Notes: generated by a model not told the origin, from the sequence alone. 64,000 nucleotides of DNA from Prostheceraeus crozeri (GCA_907163375.1 CAJQUW010003203.1:372001-436000), one strand, 5' to 3'. Positions 11,852 through 24,807 are shown, counted from the first letter of the stretch. Numbers and translations: made by a program.

Positions 11852-11891
11852 ACAGTACTATTGGTTTCACGAATCAACGATCATCAGATGT
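11852..11891 (-). ncRNA. Hammerhead-like motif, PLE-1 copy 3
   Basis: Same core and spacing as in copies 1 and 2, on the minus strand downstream of the copy 3 endonuclease. Confidence 0.45.
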
Positions 11892-12025
11892 ACAAATTGT
11901 GATTTCACATTCTACAAAAAAGGCACTTTAAAATTCAAAGTTAGATGCATAGGGCTATAAAGACAAGAAATTTAGGTTAGAAAATATCATAGGATCATAG
12001 ATTGATCTAAGTCGAGTGGGCATAG

Positions 12026-14137
12026 TTATTTCAGGTGGGCAATTATAAACTTTCTACGGTGCCGACATGTGGATATAATCTCAGATTTCTTATTCAGCAA
12101 ATAAGTGTCTTTGGAGGTCAGAATGTGGAACTTTTCAGCGAGACACAAGGCACATTTTCGAGTTCCGCACTTGTATGGTCTTGATTGCTCGAGCACTTCC
12201 CATTGTATGTTGTATTCTTCATTTTTGTCATTCAAGCTCCAAATGTATTTTGATAATGTTGTTTCGTTCCGGTATTGAAAGTTGGTGAATGATTTTTTGT
12301 GGTTTCTGTATCTAGTATTAAAAAATCATTTTCTGTTTGTCCAATGTACGTTTTCTTTTCGTTTGTTGTAGATACAGTTGCTTTGTGGACAACAGAACTT
12401 TTCAAACATTCTCCATTTAAAGGACAGGAATTTTTTCTTTTACAGTTGCATTGTTTTTCTTCCGCTTTCACATTGGCCACATTCTGAATTGCTTTGTAGT
12501 TGTGCTTTTTGATCATGTTTTTAACGTTTGATGTACAACTGTAGCTAACTTTGACACTATTTCTGTTAAATAGAGACCTGTATTTGTGGTGTTGAGGAAA
12601 ATGAATATCCAACAGAGTGAGAAAACGTCTACCAATATTTGTCTTTACACTTAGGTTGAACGGAGGGTTGAACCAGAGTATGTTTGCCGTCTTCTGTTTT
12701 TCTTGACATCACTTGGCTGGTACTGCAAATGTTTATTGAAACCACTTTTTTTAAGTGCTCTTTCATAATGTCTTTTCACTTTCTCAAACTCGTTTCTGTC
12801 ACAAGATAAATTCGATATGCGTCTTTCTATCATTGATGGAATTTGTTTGATAATTGATGGTGGATGATTTGATTCTTTGTTTATATACATGGTTGTATTG
12901 TTTGGTTTGATGAAAGGTCTGTACTTGCCAGATGGTAGGTCGAAGTATACATCGAGAAAATCCGTCGCTTGAATATTACACTCTGCTGTTATTTTGAGAT
13001 TATGTTCTTGGAATATTCTGATGATAGATTTCCGTGTTCTATCTGCTTCAGGTCCACTTTGACCAGGGAACACTGCCAGACCATCGTCTCTGAACAGTCC
13101 CACTTGCTCTCTTCCAAATTTGTTGCATAAGATGTCAAGGAGGAATAATCCCACCAATTCGCATACTTCTGCGCCATCAAACGACCCCATAGTGACGTCA
13201 AACGGGTCTCCTTTCTTTATCCACGTGTTTTGACCATCGAATAAGAATGATTTCCTAGCATGCATTATTGTTTCTTTCTCTCGTTGTGATATAGTGGTGT
13301 GTTGTTCCGCAAATTGAAGACTTTCCAGTAATAGTGACTCACTTATGGAAGGATAAAAGTCAATAATGTCAAACTTCAAGAATTTGCAGTTGTTCTTACT
13401 TGGAATATTGTTAAACCATTGAATCACGGATGCAGTTTCTCGCCATTGCAATAACTTTGTTTTTGTTCTGATCATTTCATTATGCTTTTCCAATATTCTT
13501 TTGCTGATGATACCAATTTCACTTTTGGCCGGATTTATTAATCTACATTTCAGTGGATTGGGAAAATTTTCCTTGTGGTCCTTGAATGTGATGAAGGCGT
13601 TATTTTTTGCATAACATTCAACTCGATTTGCGACATTGAAGCTCTTTGCAATCACTTTCGCTTCTAGATCAACTTTTCTTACTACAGCATTATCAGTCTT
13701 TTTATATGCCGTTGTTATGTTGTCATTCAGAAGTTTTTGATATCTGCTGGCTGGGACTTCATAAATGTTATTAGTCTTGTCGGCAAACACGAATACATTT
13801 TTTGATTGTTTCATTTCGCTGTTGTTTTTCTTTAGTTCTTTCATGAAGCTGTTGTTGATGTGATCCTTGAATTCAATTTCTTGTATTAGTTGGTGCAAGG
13901 CCTGTTCAAAAGAAGCCAAATGTTCGTCAATAGGTGGGCATCTAATTGATGGAAATCCAAAGTTTTCTTCAATCTCACTTTCATTCTTGTTGTTATTGTT
14001 AAAAAAAAATAAGCTTTCCACCTCATTCTTCGAATAAAGCTTTCGACTTTTTCAATAAAACAATTCATGTACGTTGTCTTTGTTGGAATAGGAATATTTT
14101 TCATTGAATAATCATAAAAATTTGGTTTGAAATCCAT
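12026..14137 (-). pseudogene. PLE-1 copy 3: RT plus GIY-YIG, frameshifted
   Basis: Third full minus copy, with its ATG at 14137 and the RT open from about 14021 to 12651. It carries a handful of substitutions against copy 1, for example SFEQALHQ for SFEQALYQ and DHINNS for DHIKNS. RT motifs A, B and C are intact. The lesions after RMRWKA, before WFNPPF and after ENDF are present as in the sister copies. Confidence 0.85.
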
Positions 14138-14313
14138 TTTGAACAATTGACTAAGTAGATAAGAGTGCTCAACAATAATGTAATAATGTAATAATGGAGT
14201 TTTTCAGAGAAGATCAATGAAAGTATCGCTTTAGCCAATAGAGTGCTCAATATACTTGCATATAGAGCTAATAATATATATAGTATGATGTTCAAAAGAC
14301 TATTTCATAACTA

Positions 14314-14353
14314 ACAGTGCTATTGGTTTCACGAATCAACGATCATCAGATGT
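14314..14353 (-). ncRNA. Hammerhead-like motif, PLE-1 copy 4
   Basis: Same core, but the cleavage triplet reads GCA instead of GTA, which breaks the NUH rule. This copy should not cleave. Confidence 0.4.
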
Positions 14354-14487
14354 ACAAATTGTGATTTCACATTCTACAAAAAAGGCACTTTAAAATTCAA
14401 AGTTAGATGCATAGGGCTATAAAGACAAGAAATTTAGGTTAGAAAATATCATAGGATCATAGATTGATCTAAGTCGAGTGGGCATAG

Positions 14488-15185
14488 TTATTTCAGGTGG
14501 GCAATTATAAACTTTCTACGGTGCCGACATGTGGATATAATCTCAGATTTCTTATTCAGCAAATAAGTGTCTTTGGAGGTCAGAATGTGGAACTTTTCAG
14601 CGAGACACAAGGCACATTTTCGAGTTCCGCACTTGTATGGTCTTGATTGCTCGAGCACTTCCCATTGTATGTTGTATTCTTCATTTTTGTCATTCAAGTT
14701 CCAAATGTATTTTGATAATGTTGTTTCGTTCCGGTATTGAAAGTTGGTGAATGATTTTTTGTGGTTTCTGTATCTAGTATTAAAAAATCATTTTCTGTTT
14801 GTCCAATGTACGTTTTCTTTTCGTTTGTTGTAGATACAGTTGCTTTGTGGACAACAGAACTTTTCAAACATTCTCAATTTAAAGGACAGGAATTTTTTCT
14901 TTTACAGTTGCATTGTTTTTCTTCCGCTTTCACATTGGCCACATTCTGAATTGCTTTGTAGTTGTGCTTTTTGATCATGTTTTTAACGTTTGATGTACAA
15001 CTGTAGCTAACTTTGACACTATTTCTGTTAAATAGAGACCTGTATTTGTGGTGTTGAGGAAAATGAATATCCAACAGAGTGAGAAAACGTCTACCAATAT
15101 TTGTCTTTACACTTAGGTTGAACGGAGGGTTGAATCAGAGTATGTTTCGCCGTCTTCTGTTTTTCTTGACATCACTTGGCTGGTT
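14488..15185 (-). pseudogene. PLE-1 copy 4: endonuclease part only
   Basis: Only the 3' third remains: linker, zinc knuckle and GIY-YIG. It carries the shared frameshift after ENDF. At the conserved WFNPPF position it reads in frame from RRR but has TGA in place of the Trp codon (RRRNIL, stop, FNPPF). The copy breaks off at the inversion junction near 15185, where the array switches to the plus strand. Confidence 0.8.
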
Positions 15186-15232
15186 TAATAATTTGTTTAA
15201 TAATTGATGGTGGATGATTGGTGGTTGACATC
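15186..15232. other. Inversion junction inside the PLE-1 array
   Basis: The sequence passes from the minus copy 4 to the plus copy 5 through about 45 bp of scrambled repeats of taataattgatggtggatg and ttgtttaataatt. These are fragments of the same element (the strand encoding HPPSIIKQ). Such short filler is consistent with template switching or end joining rather than a clean recombination crossover. Confidence 0.6.
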
Positions 15233-16301
15233 TGGCAAGTACAGACCTTTCATCAAACCAAACAATACAACCATGTATATAAACAAAGAATCAAATCATC
15301 CACCATCAATTATCAAACAAATTCCATCAATGATAGAAAGACGCATATCGAATTTATCTTGTGACAGAAACGAGTTTGAGAAAGTGAAAAGACATTATGA
15401 AAGAGCACTTAAAAAAAGTGGTTTCAATAAACATTTGCAGTACCAGCCAAGTGATGTCAAGAAAAACAGAAGACGGCAAACATACTCTGGTTCAACCCTC
15501 CGTTCAACCTAAGTGTAAAGACAAATATTGGTAGACGTTTTCTCACTCTGTTGGATATTCATTTTCCTCAACACCACAAATACAGGTCTCTATTTAACAG
15601 AAATAGTGTCAAAGTTAGCTACAGTTGTACATCAAACGTTAAAAACATGATCAAAAAGCACAACTACAAAGCAATTCAGAATGTGGCCAATGTGAAAGCG
15701 GAAGAAAAACAATGCAACTGTAAAAGAAAAAATTCCTGTCCTTTAAATGGAGAATGTTTGAAAAGTTCTGTTGTCCACAAAGCAACTGTATCTACAACAA
15801 ACGAAAAGAAAACGTACATTGGACAAACAGAAAATGATTTTTTAATACTAGATACAGAAACCACAAAAAATCATTCACCAACTTTCAATACCGGAACGAA
15901 ACAACATTATCAAAATACATTTGGAGCTTGAATGACAAAAATGAAGAATACAACATACAATGGGAAGTGCTCGAGCAATCAAGACCATACAAGTGCGGAA
16001 CTCGAAAATGTGCCTTGTGTCTCGCTGAAAAGTTCCACATTCTGACCTCCAAAGACACTTATTTGCTGAATAAGAAATCTGAGATTATATCCACATGTCG
16101 GCACCGTAGAAAGTTTATAATTGCCCACCTGAAATAACTATGCCCACTCGACTTAGATCAATCTATGATCCTATGATATTTTCTAACCTAAATTTCTTGT
16201 CTTTATAGCCCTATGCATCTAACTTTGAATTTTAAAGTGCCTTTTTTGTAGAATGTGAAATCACAATTTGTACATCTGATGATCGTTGATTCGTGATTCA
16301 A
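15233..16301 (+). pseudogene. PLE-1 copy 5: RT tail plus GIY-YIG, truncated
   Basis: A plus-strand copy that starts in the RT C-terminal region (SGKYRPFIKPNN) and runs through zinc knuckle and endonuclease to about 16137. It keeps the frameshift after ENDF shared with copies 1-4. Its 3' side stops within the hammerhead-like motif (near 16292-16301) and is joined directly to copy 6. Confidence 0.8.
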
Positions 16302-16304
16302 TCG

Positions 16305-18235
16305 TGATTTCCATCAATTAGATGCCCACCTATTGACGAACATTTGACTTCTTTTGAACAGGCCTTGTACCAACTAATACAAGAAATTGAATTCAAGGAT
16401 CACATCAACAACAGCTTCATGAAAGAACTAAAGAAAAACAACGGCGAAATGAAACAATCAAAAAATGTATTCGTGTTTGCCGACAAGACTAATAACATTT
16501 ATGAAGTCCCAGCCAGCAGATATCAAAAACTTCTGAATGACAACATAACAACGGCATATAAAAAGACTGATAATGCTGTAGTAAGAAAAGTTGATCTAGA
16601 AGCGAAAGTGATTGCAAAGAGCTTCAATGTCGCAAATCGAGTTGAATGTTATGCAAAAAATAACGCCTTCATCACATTCAAGGACCACAAGGAAAATTTT
16701 CCCAATCCACTGAAATGTAGATTAATAAATCCGGCCAAAAGTGAAATTGGTATCATCAGCAAAAGAATATTGGAAAAGCATAATGAAATGATCAGAACAA
16801 AAACAAAGTTATTGCAATGGCGAGAAACTGCATCCGTGATTCAATGGTTTAACAATATTCCAAGTAAGAACAACTGCAAATTCTTGAAGTTTGACATTAT
16901 TGACTTTTATCCTTCCATAAGTGAGTCACTATTACTGGAAAGTCTTCAATTTGCGGAACAACACACCACTATATCACAACGAGAGAAAGAAACAATAATG
17001 CATGCTAGGAAATCATTCTTATTCGATGGTCAAAACACGTGGATAAAGAAAGGAGACCCGTTTGACGTCACTATGGGGTCGTTTGATGGCGCAGAAGTAT
17101 GCGAATTGGTGGGATTATTCCTCCTTGACATCTTATGCAACAGATTTGGAAGAGAGCAAGTGGGACTGTTCAGAGACGATGGTCTGGCAGTGTTCCCTGG
17201 TCAAAGTGGACCTGAAGCAGATAGAACACGGAAATCTATCATCAGAATATTCCAAGAACATAATCTCAAAATAACAGCAGAGTGTAATATTCAAGCGACG
17301 GATTTTCTCGATGTATACTTCGACCTACCATCTGGCAAGTACAGACCTTTCATCAAACCAAACAATACAACCATGTATATAAACAAAGAATCAAATCATC
17401 CACCATCAATTATCAAACAAATTCCATCAATGATAGAAAGACGCATATCGAATTTATCTTGTGACAGAAACGAGTTTGAGAAAGTGAAAGGACATTATGA
17501 AAGAGCACTTAAAAAAAGTGGTTTCAATAAACATTTGCAGTACCAGCCAAGTGATGTCAAGAAAAACAGAAGACGGCAAACATACTCTGGTTCAACCCTC
17601 CGTTCAACCTAAGTGTAAAGACAAATATTGGTAGACGTTTTCTCACTCTGTTGGATATTCATTTTCCTCAACACCACAAATACAGGTCTCTATTTAACAG
17701 AAATAGTGTCAAAGTTAGCTACAGTTGTACATCAAACGTTAAAAACATGATCAAAAAGCACAACTACAAAGCAATTCAGAATGTGGCCAATGTGAAAGCG
17801 GAAGAAAAACAATGCAACTGTAAAAGAAAAAATTCCTGTCCTTTAAATGGAGAATGTTTGAAAAGTTCTGTTGTCCACAAAGCAACTGTATCTACAACAA
17901 ACGAAAAGAAAACGTACATTGGACAAACAGAAAATGATTTTAAGACTAGATACAGAAACCACAAAAAATCATTCACCAACTTTCAATACCGGAACGAAAC
18001 AACATTATCAAAATACATTTGGAGCTTGAATGACAAAAATGAAGAATACAACATACAATGGGAAGTGCTCGAGCAATCAAGACCATACAAGTGCGGAACT
18101 CGAAAATGTGCCTTGTGTCTCGCTGAAAAGTTCCACATTCTGACCTCCAAAGACACTTATTTGCTGAATAAGAAATCTGAGATTATATCCACATGTCGGC
18201 ACCGTAGAAAGTTTATAATTGCCCACCTGAAATAA
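16305..18235 (+). pseudogene. PLE-1 copy 6: RT plus the only intact GIY-YIG frame of the family
   Basis: 5'-truncated at PPIDEHLTSFEQ. The RT frame is open to 17612 with motif A FDIIDFYPSI, motif B TMGSFDGAEVCELVG and catalytic FRDD. The endonuclease frame 17651-18235 is intact for 194 codons: CNCKRKNSCPLNGECL, KTYIGQTENDFKTRYRNHKK, LSKYIW, CGTRKCALCLAEKF, STCRHRRKF. Here gattttaagactag replaces the gattttttaatactag of the five other copies, so no frameshift follows ENDF. RT and endonuclease are still out of frame with each other just before WFNPPF. It may be the copy closest to the active ancestor. Confidence 0.85.
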
Positions 18236-18369
18236 CTATGCCCACTCGACTTAGATCAATCTATGATCCTATGATATTTTCTAACCTAAATTTCTTGTCT
18301 TTATAGCCCTATGCATCTAACTTTGAATTTTAAAGTGCCTTTTTTGTAGAATGTGAAATCACAATTTGT

Positions 18370-18409
18370 ACATCTGATGATCGTTGATTCGTGAAACCAA
18401 TAGTACTGT
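18370..18409 (+). ncRNA. Hammerhead-like motif, PLE-1 copy 6
   Basis: Plus-strand counterpart with CTGATGA, GAAA and GTA. It lies between the intact copy 6 endonuclease and the closing TA repeat. Confidence 0.45.
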
Positions 18410-18439
18410 TAGTTATGAAATAGTCTTTTGAACATCATA

Positions 18440-18465
18440 CTATATATATATATATATATATATAG
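18440..18465. repeat. (TA)n microsatellite at right edge of Penelope array
   Basis: The TA run closes the PLE-1 array and mirrors the one at 6541-6569. Confidence 0.9.
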
Positions 18466-18489
18466 TATATGAAAATAATACTACAAAAG

Positions 18490-18690
18490 AAAAAACTTTT
18501 ATCTGCTGCCGATCGATTTCAGCCGTTTCTGGCTTGTCAAGGCAATCAACTGATTTATTCAACGAAATTGTACAGAAATTTCAGATATCATATCTAAATC
18601 AAAGAAATCAAACAGCGTTGAGGCAAGGATGAAATAAATTAATGAACATAGCTTCTTTGGACTCACGGTCAAAGCGATTAGCGTCTGGGG
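18490..18690 (-). pseudogene. PLE scrap, 3' end of a PLE-5-like element
   Basis: The minus strand reads RFDRESKEAMFI, matching RLEREHKETMFI at the C-terminus of the PLE-5 endonuclease (32503-33436). Further downstream gccttgacaagccagaaacg parallels the degenerate hammerhead region of PLE-5. Nothing else of the element remains. Confidence 0.55.
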
Positions 18691-18719
18691 ATTGATATCC
18701 AATTCTGACAAAGAAAATC

Positions 18720-18935
18720 AATAAAGAAGCCCAGCAAATCGCAAAAACATATCGAGTCGAAAACCGAATGGAACACTACTCAGAAAAACCAGCATTTTTG
18801 ACATTCAAAGATAATAAAGAAAACTTCCAAAGCAGCTTGAAATGCAGACTAATCAATCCCGCGAAGTCTGAAATAGGATTGATCAGCAAGAAAATTTTGG
18901 ATAAACACAACGTTACAATGAAAAATACATATATA
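18720..18935 (+). pseudogene. PLE scrap, start of an RT domain
   Basis: The plus-strand frame gives KTYRVENRMEHYSEKPAF, then TFKDNKENFQSSLKCRLINP and KSEIGLISKKILDKHN, clearly homologous to the N-terminal RT blocks of PLE-1 and PLE-2 but distinct from both. It stops at a short TA run (18931-18943). Confidence 0.75.
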
Positions 18936-18943
18936 TATATATT

Positions 18944-20111
18944 GTCAAAAGAATTATTTTTGGTCTTGCAAGAACTAGCCACAAACAGTCACAAAATATA
19001 GGATGTGCAGGTAGATAATCAAGTAGAGAAGGCCTTAACTCGCTTCGTGCAAAGGTGCAGACACCACCACCTCGACGACCATTCTAAACATAGAAGTAGA
19101 TGATAATACACTAGAATGGAAGTTTGATATCTTGCTCATGTACAATGATGGCACACGGAAAAATCTATGGTCTGCAGATCAAATTCGATTTTAAACATTG
19201 TATCATAGTCAAAGTATTTGCAAAGTTGGTTGTGGAAGCTGTTGACAGCAAATTACAGGATTTTCATGAAGAAAATTTTAAGTGAGATGACTGCATTTTT
19301 TTATGTGAAATAGCCTACTATTCCATGGTTTTTCCATATTGTATCTATTTGTAGCAGTCAATGACAGCTGTTATACAATTTTCAATACTGGAATACAAAT
19401 TAAAATTTGGTTCACAGTCATAATTGAAAGTGGTCGGTGTACTGGTTGTAAGTACATGTCAAGAATTCACAGATAAAATTTCTAATTATTGTATAATTTC
19501 TCCGTCAAGCGGTTAAGAAACCTTACACTTTTCTGGAATAAACACATTGAAAGCTTCTTTACCTCCAATCATTTCTCAGATAGATAGAATATCGCTGGAA
19601 ATCATCAATTAATCATTGAAGAACTTATGTGATATAGTGTGATGATATTTTGGCAGCTAATATTCGAATGCATGCAGAGATTTCGGAAATTGTTCAAATA
19701 TAAAGAGCAGGGGAGCCCCTTGAAGTAAAATGATTACTCGAAGATTTGCTGGCCTCTGATTTCAAGATGGAGTAACGTATGTTCTGTAAATCGACATTAA
19801 AAGTTGCATATGTGTCTGATTATACTCTTGATAGATTAAAGGACCGATATTTCATAATGATGAACGTACAGGACGTTTTAAAGGGTTTCCTTCATTGTCA
19901 TCCTGTCGCCGCAGCATTTTTTTAAATTCATTATTGCTTTGTTGCACATGATCTTTGGACAAAGGGCAACAGCCCAGATCACAAATTGGTTTGATAAATA
20001 TAAATGCCAATCAGAAAACTTGGAAACCAGCTCGTACAATTTGCATTTTGCCCCAACTAAGTTCCCCCGGCGTGTGCCATAATTGTCATGCAATTTCCAT
20101 TCTACGACTTT
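18944..20111. other. Unassigned AT-rich DNA
   Basis: No recognisable gene. The right end (about 19900-20111) probably includes decayed LINE-C endonuclease, since it lies directly downstream of its N-terminal block on the minus strand, but I cannot align it with confidence. Confidence 0.35.
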
Positions 20112-20348
20112 CTATGGTAGCCTATTGTTAATTTCTATGATTCTAAACGTACAAAATCCAGGAAACTGTGGATCAGAGTTGTCTTGTGTCAACCACGCTT
20201 CGCATATGCTAATGACAGAAGGTTTAATTGTCGCTGCGTATAAGAAAAAGTCATCAATATTCTTATACAATGATCTCACATTACTCAGGAGAATTTTCGG
20301 AGACACGCTGCATGAACTATGGAGGGAAGGCACATTTGGTAAAATCAA
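20112..20348 (-). pseudogene. LINE-C ORF2, N-terminus of EEP endonuclease
   Basis: Minus-strand frame with ILLSNVRSLYKNIDDF, then SVISICEAWLTQDNSDPQ: the asparagine block and the catalytic-Glu block of LINE endonucleases. It parallels NVRSLFKKVDDL and ITESWLN of LINE-B. It abuts or slightly overlaps the end of ORF1 (20345), the usual ORF1/ORF2 spacing. The remainder of ORF2 is lost or unrecognisable beyond 20112. Confidence 0.75.
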
Positions 20349-20916
20349 TGACGAAAATTCTTAATGGACGACTTGTCGACAATCTTTCCTCTATAGATAA
20401 CCACATCCTTTCCAGCTTTTCGTAACTCTCGAAGCTCCTTTCTCATCTCGAAATTGAGTTGACGTTGTCGACTTGTTAGATCTCGATTGATAAACATGTA
20501 ATAGCCAGCATAATCAGGGCTCTGTCTGAAACGCCAGGCCACTTTAAGTGTCGAATCACAGTCTTCTCCCGACGACAAACGCAATAGCAGAGGTCTTTTC
20601 ATTATCTGATCTCTGTTTTCCCATTCGCTTGCATACTTCAATATCAGCGTTATCGACATCCACGAATTTAAACATCTCCATACAGAAAGTTTCATCTTTT
20701 TCTATTCTTTCCTCCACCGTTCCGGCAACAGTCCCTGGTAACCCTTGAATAACCAGATTTTTTCGTCGACGATTTCGTTGTTCAATTTTCGTTGTCGCAT
20801 ATTTTCTCTGGACTACGTTCCATGAATGACTTGAAAACATCTAGGTCACCTTGTATTCTTTGATTATCCTGCTCAACCTTGTTCACTCGCGTAGCCAGGG
20901 ATGCAATTTCCGTCAT
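20345..20916 (-). pseudogene. LINE-C ORF1 (coiled coil, RRM-like, C-terminal domain), split by pogo element
   Basis: The minus strand begins with MKTELMTEIA at 24470. It is interrupted by the pogo transposon at a TA (20917-20918 and 24456-24457) and continues with heptad-rich SLATRVNKVEQDNQRIQGDL, a coiled coil. Downstream come RRRKNLVIQGLP, typical of the RRM-like core of LINE ORF1 proteins, and the C-terminal domain ending VVIYRGKIVDKSSIKNFRH. Frame changes near 20800 and 20575 show decay. ORF1 proteins trimerise through the coiled coil and bind the element RNA. Confidence 0.75.
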
Positions 20917-20918
20917 TA

Positions 20919-21020
20919 CCGTATTTCTTCTAATAATCGCCCAGGGCGATTATCGAATTCGACGCTAAGTATATGGGCGATTAATAGAGGTTGGGCGATT
21001 ATTAGAGGGTGGGCGATTAC
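20919..21020. repeat. Left inverted terminus of the pogo element with subterminal repeats
   Basis: After the terminal ccgtatttcttctaataatc come iterated units around gggcgattattagagg in inverted and direct orientation. Similar iterations occur at the right end (24340-24455), together with a shared attcgacgct/tacgacgct block. Such subterminal iterons are usual transposase-binding candidates. Confidence 0.75.
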
Positions 21021-21242
21021 TCTGTCAAGCTGCATATCAATAACACCAAAAATGCCAATTCATGTGAAATCAAATATTTACGTGCAAACAGGCTAAGATA
21101 TTCCCATACAGGCTTACCTATGTAGGCCTACATGTATATTAGATAGAAAGAAACCGCGCGTAAACACTAGATATTTAATCATAAAAAGCCCCTCACTCAG
21201 AAAGAAAAAACGAGACATTCCAAAAATGAATTCTTGTTTCAC

Positions 21243-21538
21243 TTAATTAGATTCATCCGAATCACAATAGGAAATAGAATCATCACTGAGGTAAGTGCTA
21301 GAAGCATCGAGATCACAAGTAGCATCAAGATCACATGAGGTGTACTCACTTCGTTTCTTTTGAAGAATCTGCAATCCTTCTTCGTTGCCTAGAACATGGA
21401 AGCAATGTAAGACTTCGTCTTCGGATCCATCTGGCTCCAATGTGATTCCGCATTGTTTCATTGATCTTGCAATCTGCTCTTCGGGGATTGAATCCCAACT
21501 TTGAGAAATCCAGCCAGCAACGGTAGAGAAATGGCAGT
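21243..21538 (-). pseudogene. Pogo transposase, detached C-terminal part
   Basis: Minus-strand frame reading HFSTVAGWISQSWDSIPEE, then IARSMKQCGITLEPDGSEDE, and ending in a Ser/Asp-rich tail. Pogo/Tigger transposases end with a WI..AWDSI..E.I..SFK.CGIT..DGSED pattern, so this is the natural C-terminus of the transposase whose catalytic part ends at 23000. Joining GNE (codons just before 23000) to HCHFSTV would give a continuous protein. The tyrosinase/H3 block therefore sits inside the transposase gene. Confidence 0.8.
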
Positions 21539-21541
21539 GCT

Positions 21542-22575
21542 ATGGATAGTCGAAGCTCTGTGGTCGTCATGACGATTTTCTGCCTCACGTTGGCGGTGAG
21601 GCAATGCGCGGCACAGTTTCCTCGTGTGTGCGCCGCCAACGCTTCCCTCGATGGAGGAGTCTACTGTCCTTCAATGCCAGACGATCCAAATGGCCCTGTG
21701 TGTGGAGGTCCTCTTCGAGGTAGCTGTCAACGAATCAATTCAGCTTGTCCATCTCAAAGATCACGTGTTGCAAGATGGCTGAGAAATGACGACCGCCTTG
21801 ACTGGCCACTGAGCTTCTTCTCCTATTCCTGCTCGTGCATCGGCAATTTCTGGGGCTATGCATGCCATCGCTGTCGACCAGGCTGGTGGGGCGATAGCTG
21901 CAACATCCAAGGTGTCGGACGAATCAGACGAAACGCATTAACAATGACTGCTGAGCAAAAGCGAATCTTCAGAGAAGTCATGACGAAGTCGAGAACCGTG
22001 CAGTCCGATTGGGTTGTCATGAACATCTCCTCCCGACAGAACGGAGATCCGATTGGGTCGGTGCCGACACCCATTCCGTTCTACAATGTTTCGGTCTACG
22101 ACTTCATAGTCTACACGCATTTCTACTCTGCTCGCAGCTCTTTGTTAAGCAACAATATGGATGTCTGCCGTGGAGAGGTCCACCGCCTGGATTTGGCACA
22201 CAAGGGACCCGGCTTTCCTTCTTGGCATCGACGTTTGCTGATCGAGTTTGAGTATGAGGTCGGAGAGGTTCAAAAGCGTTATACCAACTCAACTGAGCTG
22301 TTTGCGATGCCGTATTGGGACTGGGTTGAGGGAACCAATTGCAGCGTCTGCACCAATGATCTGGCAGGTGCGCTCAACACTTCTGATCCCAATCTGCGAC
22401 TGGACAGTGGATCGGGCTTCTACAATTGGCGCAACTTCTGCAAAAGACGCGCGGGTCTCACTGACTGCCACACCTGCGACCCAACACGAAGATGGAACTA
22501 CTTGTGGCGTGCCTACTCAAATGATCCCCAACATAAGGAATTGCCGAAACAAACCGATATCATTTTCGCGTTCAC
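21542..22575 (+). pseudogene. Tyrosinase, 5' coding fragment (CuA half), captured
   Basis: The ATG at 21542 opens a 345-codon intronless stretch. It has a hydrophobic signal segment (VVVMTIFCLTLAV), then a Cys-rich EGF-like region (CSCIGNFWGYACHRCRPGWW), then the tyrosinase CuA site with HFYSARSS, DLAHKGPGFPSWHRR and the downstream MPYWDWVEG. Tyrosinases oxidise phenols with two copper ions. Here the sequence stops near DIIFAFT, before CuB, so it cannot be active. The frame runs on to 22909, but those last residues are merely antisense to H3. The lack of introns over 1 kb suggests a cDNA-derived copy, but an intronless source gene is possible. The layout resembles chordate-type tyrosinases. 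Confidence 0.85.
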
Positions 22576-22588
22576 TAGCGCTTGCTGT

Positions 22589-24082
<1,494 letters not shown>

Positions 24083-24339
24083 TTAGGCATCCATTCGCTA
24101 TCTTATCAAATCAATAAGGAGGGGAACAATGATATCGACCAATCACTGCTGCGGTGTCTGCTCGATCAGTAATATACTATAAGTGACGTCCATGGCTGGA
24201 TACAGAACAATCTCAGTAAAGTTGTGCGAGTTCGATGTATGAAGAAACTAGGCTACCTGGCTCATACATAAGACGCAGCTTCCATAGCTACCGCATAGGC
24301 GCAACTAACATCAGTTGGCAGACTGAAATGAGTGGTTAT

Positions 24340-24455
24340 TAGAAACTGGGCGATTATTAGAGGTTGGGCGATTATTAGAGGCTGGGCGATTATCGAATAC
24401 GACGCTATTTACAGGGGTGCTTATTGGAGGTGGGCGATTATTAGAAGAAATACGG
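24340..24455. repeat. Right inverted terminus of the pogo element with subterminal repeats
   Basis: Contains three or more direct copies of gggcgattattagagg and ends ...agaagaaatacgg, the inverse of the left terminus. It is followed by the TA target duplication. Confidence 0.75.
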
Positions 24456-24457
24456 TA

Positions 24458-24807
24458 ATTCCGTTTTCATTGTGGTGATCTCAGAGCGAAAAGCGGACAG
24501 AATAAAAGAACGTAGTGGAAGAGCTCTGATCACAGAATGGATGCACGTGGAACAAATCCCTCGAAGTACGCCGTATCCCGGCCGGCGTTAAAGAGGCTGT
24601 TAACAACAAAAGAGAGTCACGCATTACACTATGTAAAATAAAATTTTGTGCATAGTAAGTGGTGTGTTGGGCTTGCACAGAATACGGCGTGCAAAAGCGA
24701 AAGCAAAAAGCGAAATTTTTCCTGTAATGCAAAAGCAGCACTAATTAAGCGGCAACAATTGTTTACTGCAGCTACACTGTAATTTGACGATGATAAACGT
24801 GTACATT
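24458..24807. other. LINE-C 5' region and unassigned DNA
   Basis: 24468-24470 holds the ATG of LINE-C ORF1 (minus strand), so adjacent sequence is probably its 5' UTR. No other gene is recognised. The stretch around gtagtaagtggtgtg to attaagcggcaacaattg is reminiscent of 1080-1180 (agcggcatgcacatagtaaa) but too short to classify. Confidence 0.35.

Larger units (their letters stand above)
6570..18440. mobile_element. PLE-1 array: six copies of one Penelope-like element, tandem plus inverted
   Basis: One PLE family occurs as three near-identical full minus-strand copies with a period of 2,583-2,584 bp, a fourth partial minus copy, an inversion at about 15185-15233, a partial plus copy and a longer plus copy. 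Each full copy encodes an N-terminal PLE region, RT and a C-terminal zinc-knuckle plus GIY-YIG endonuclease. Tandem and partial inverted copies with pseudo-LTRs are known for Penelope-like elements. The spacers between copies 1/2 and 2/3 hold an extra AT-rich stretch of about 120 bp (near 9150-9250 and 11733-11830) that is missing from copy 4. The PLE clade cannot be fixed by eye. Confidence 0.9.

Noticed and set aside
18441..18560. Continuation of the LINE-A endonuclease on the far side of the PLE-1 array
   Set aside because: Minus-strand translation beyond the TA run shows no EEP motif; it is a PLE-5-like 3' end instead.
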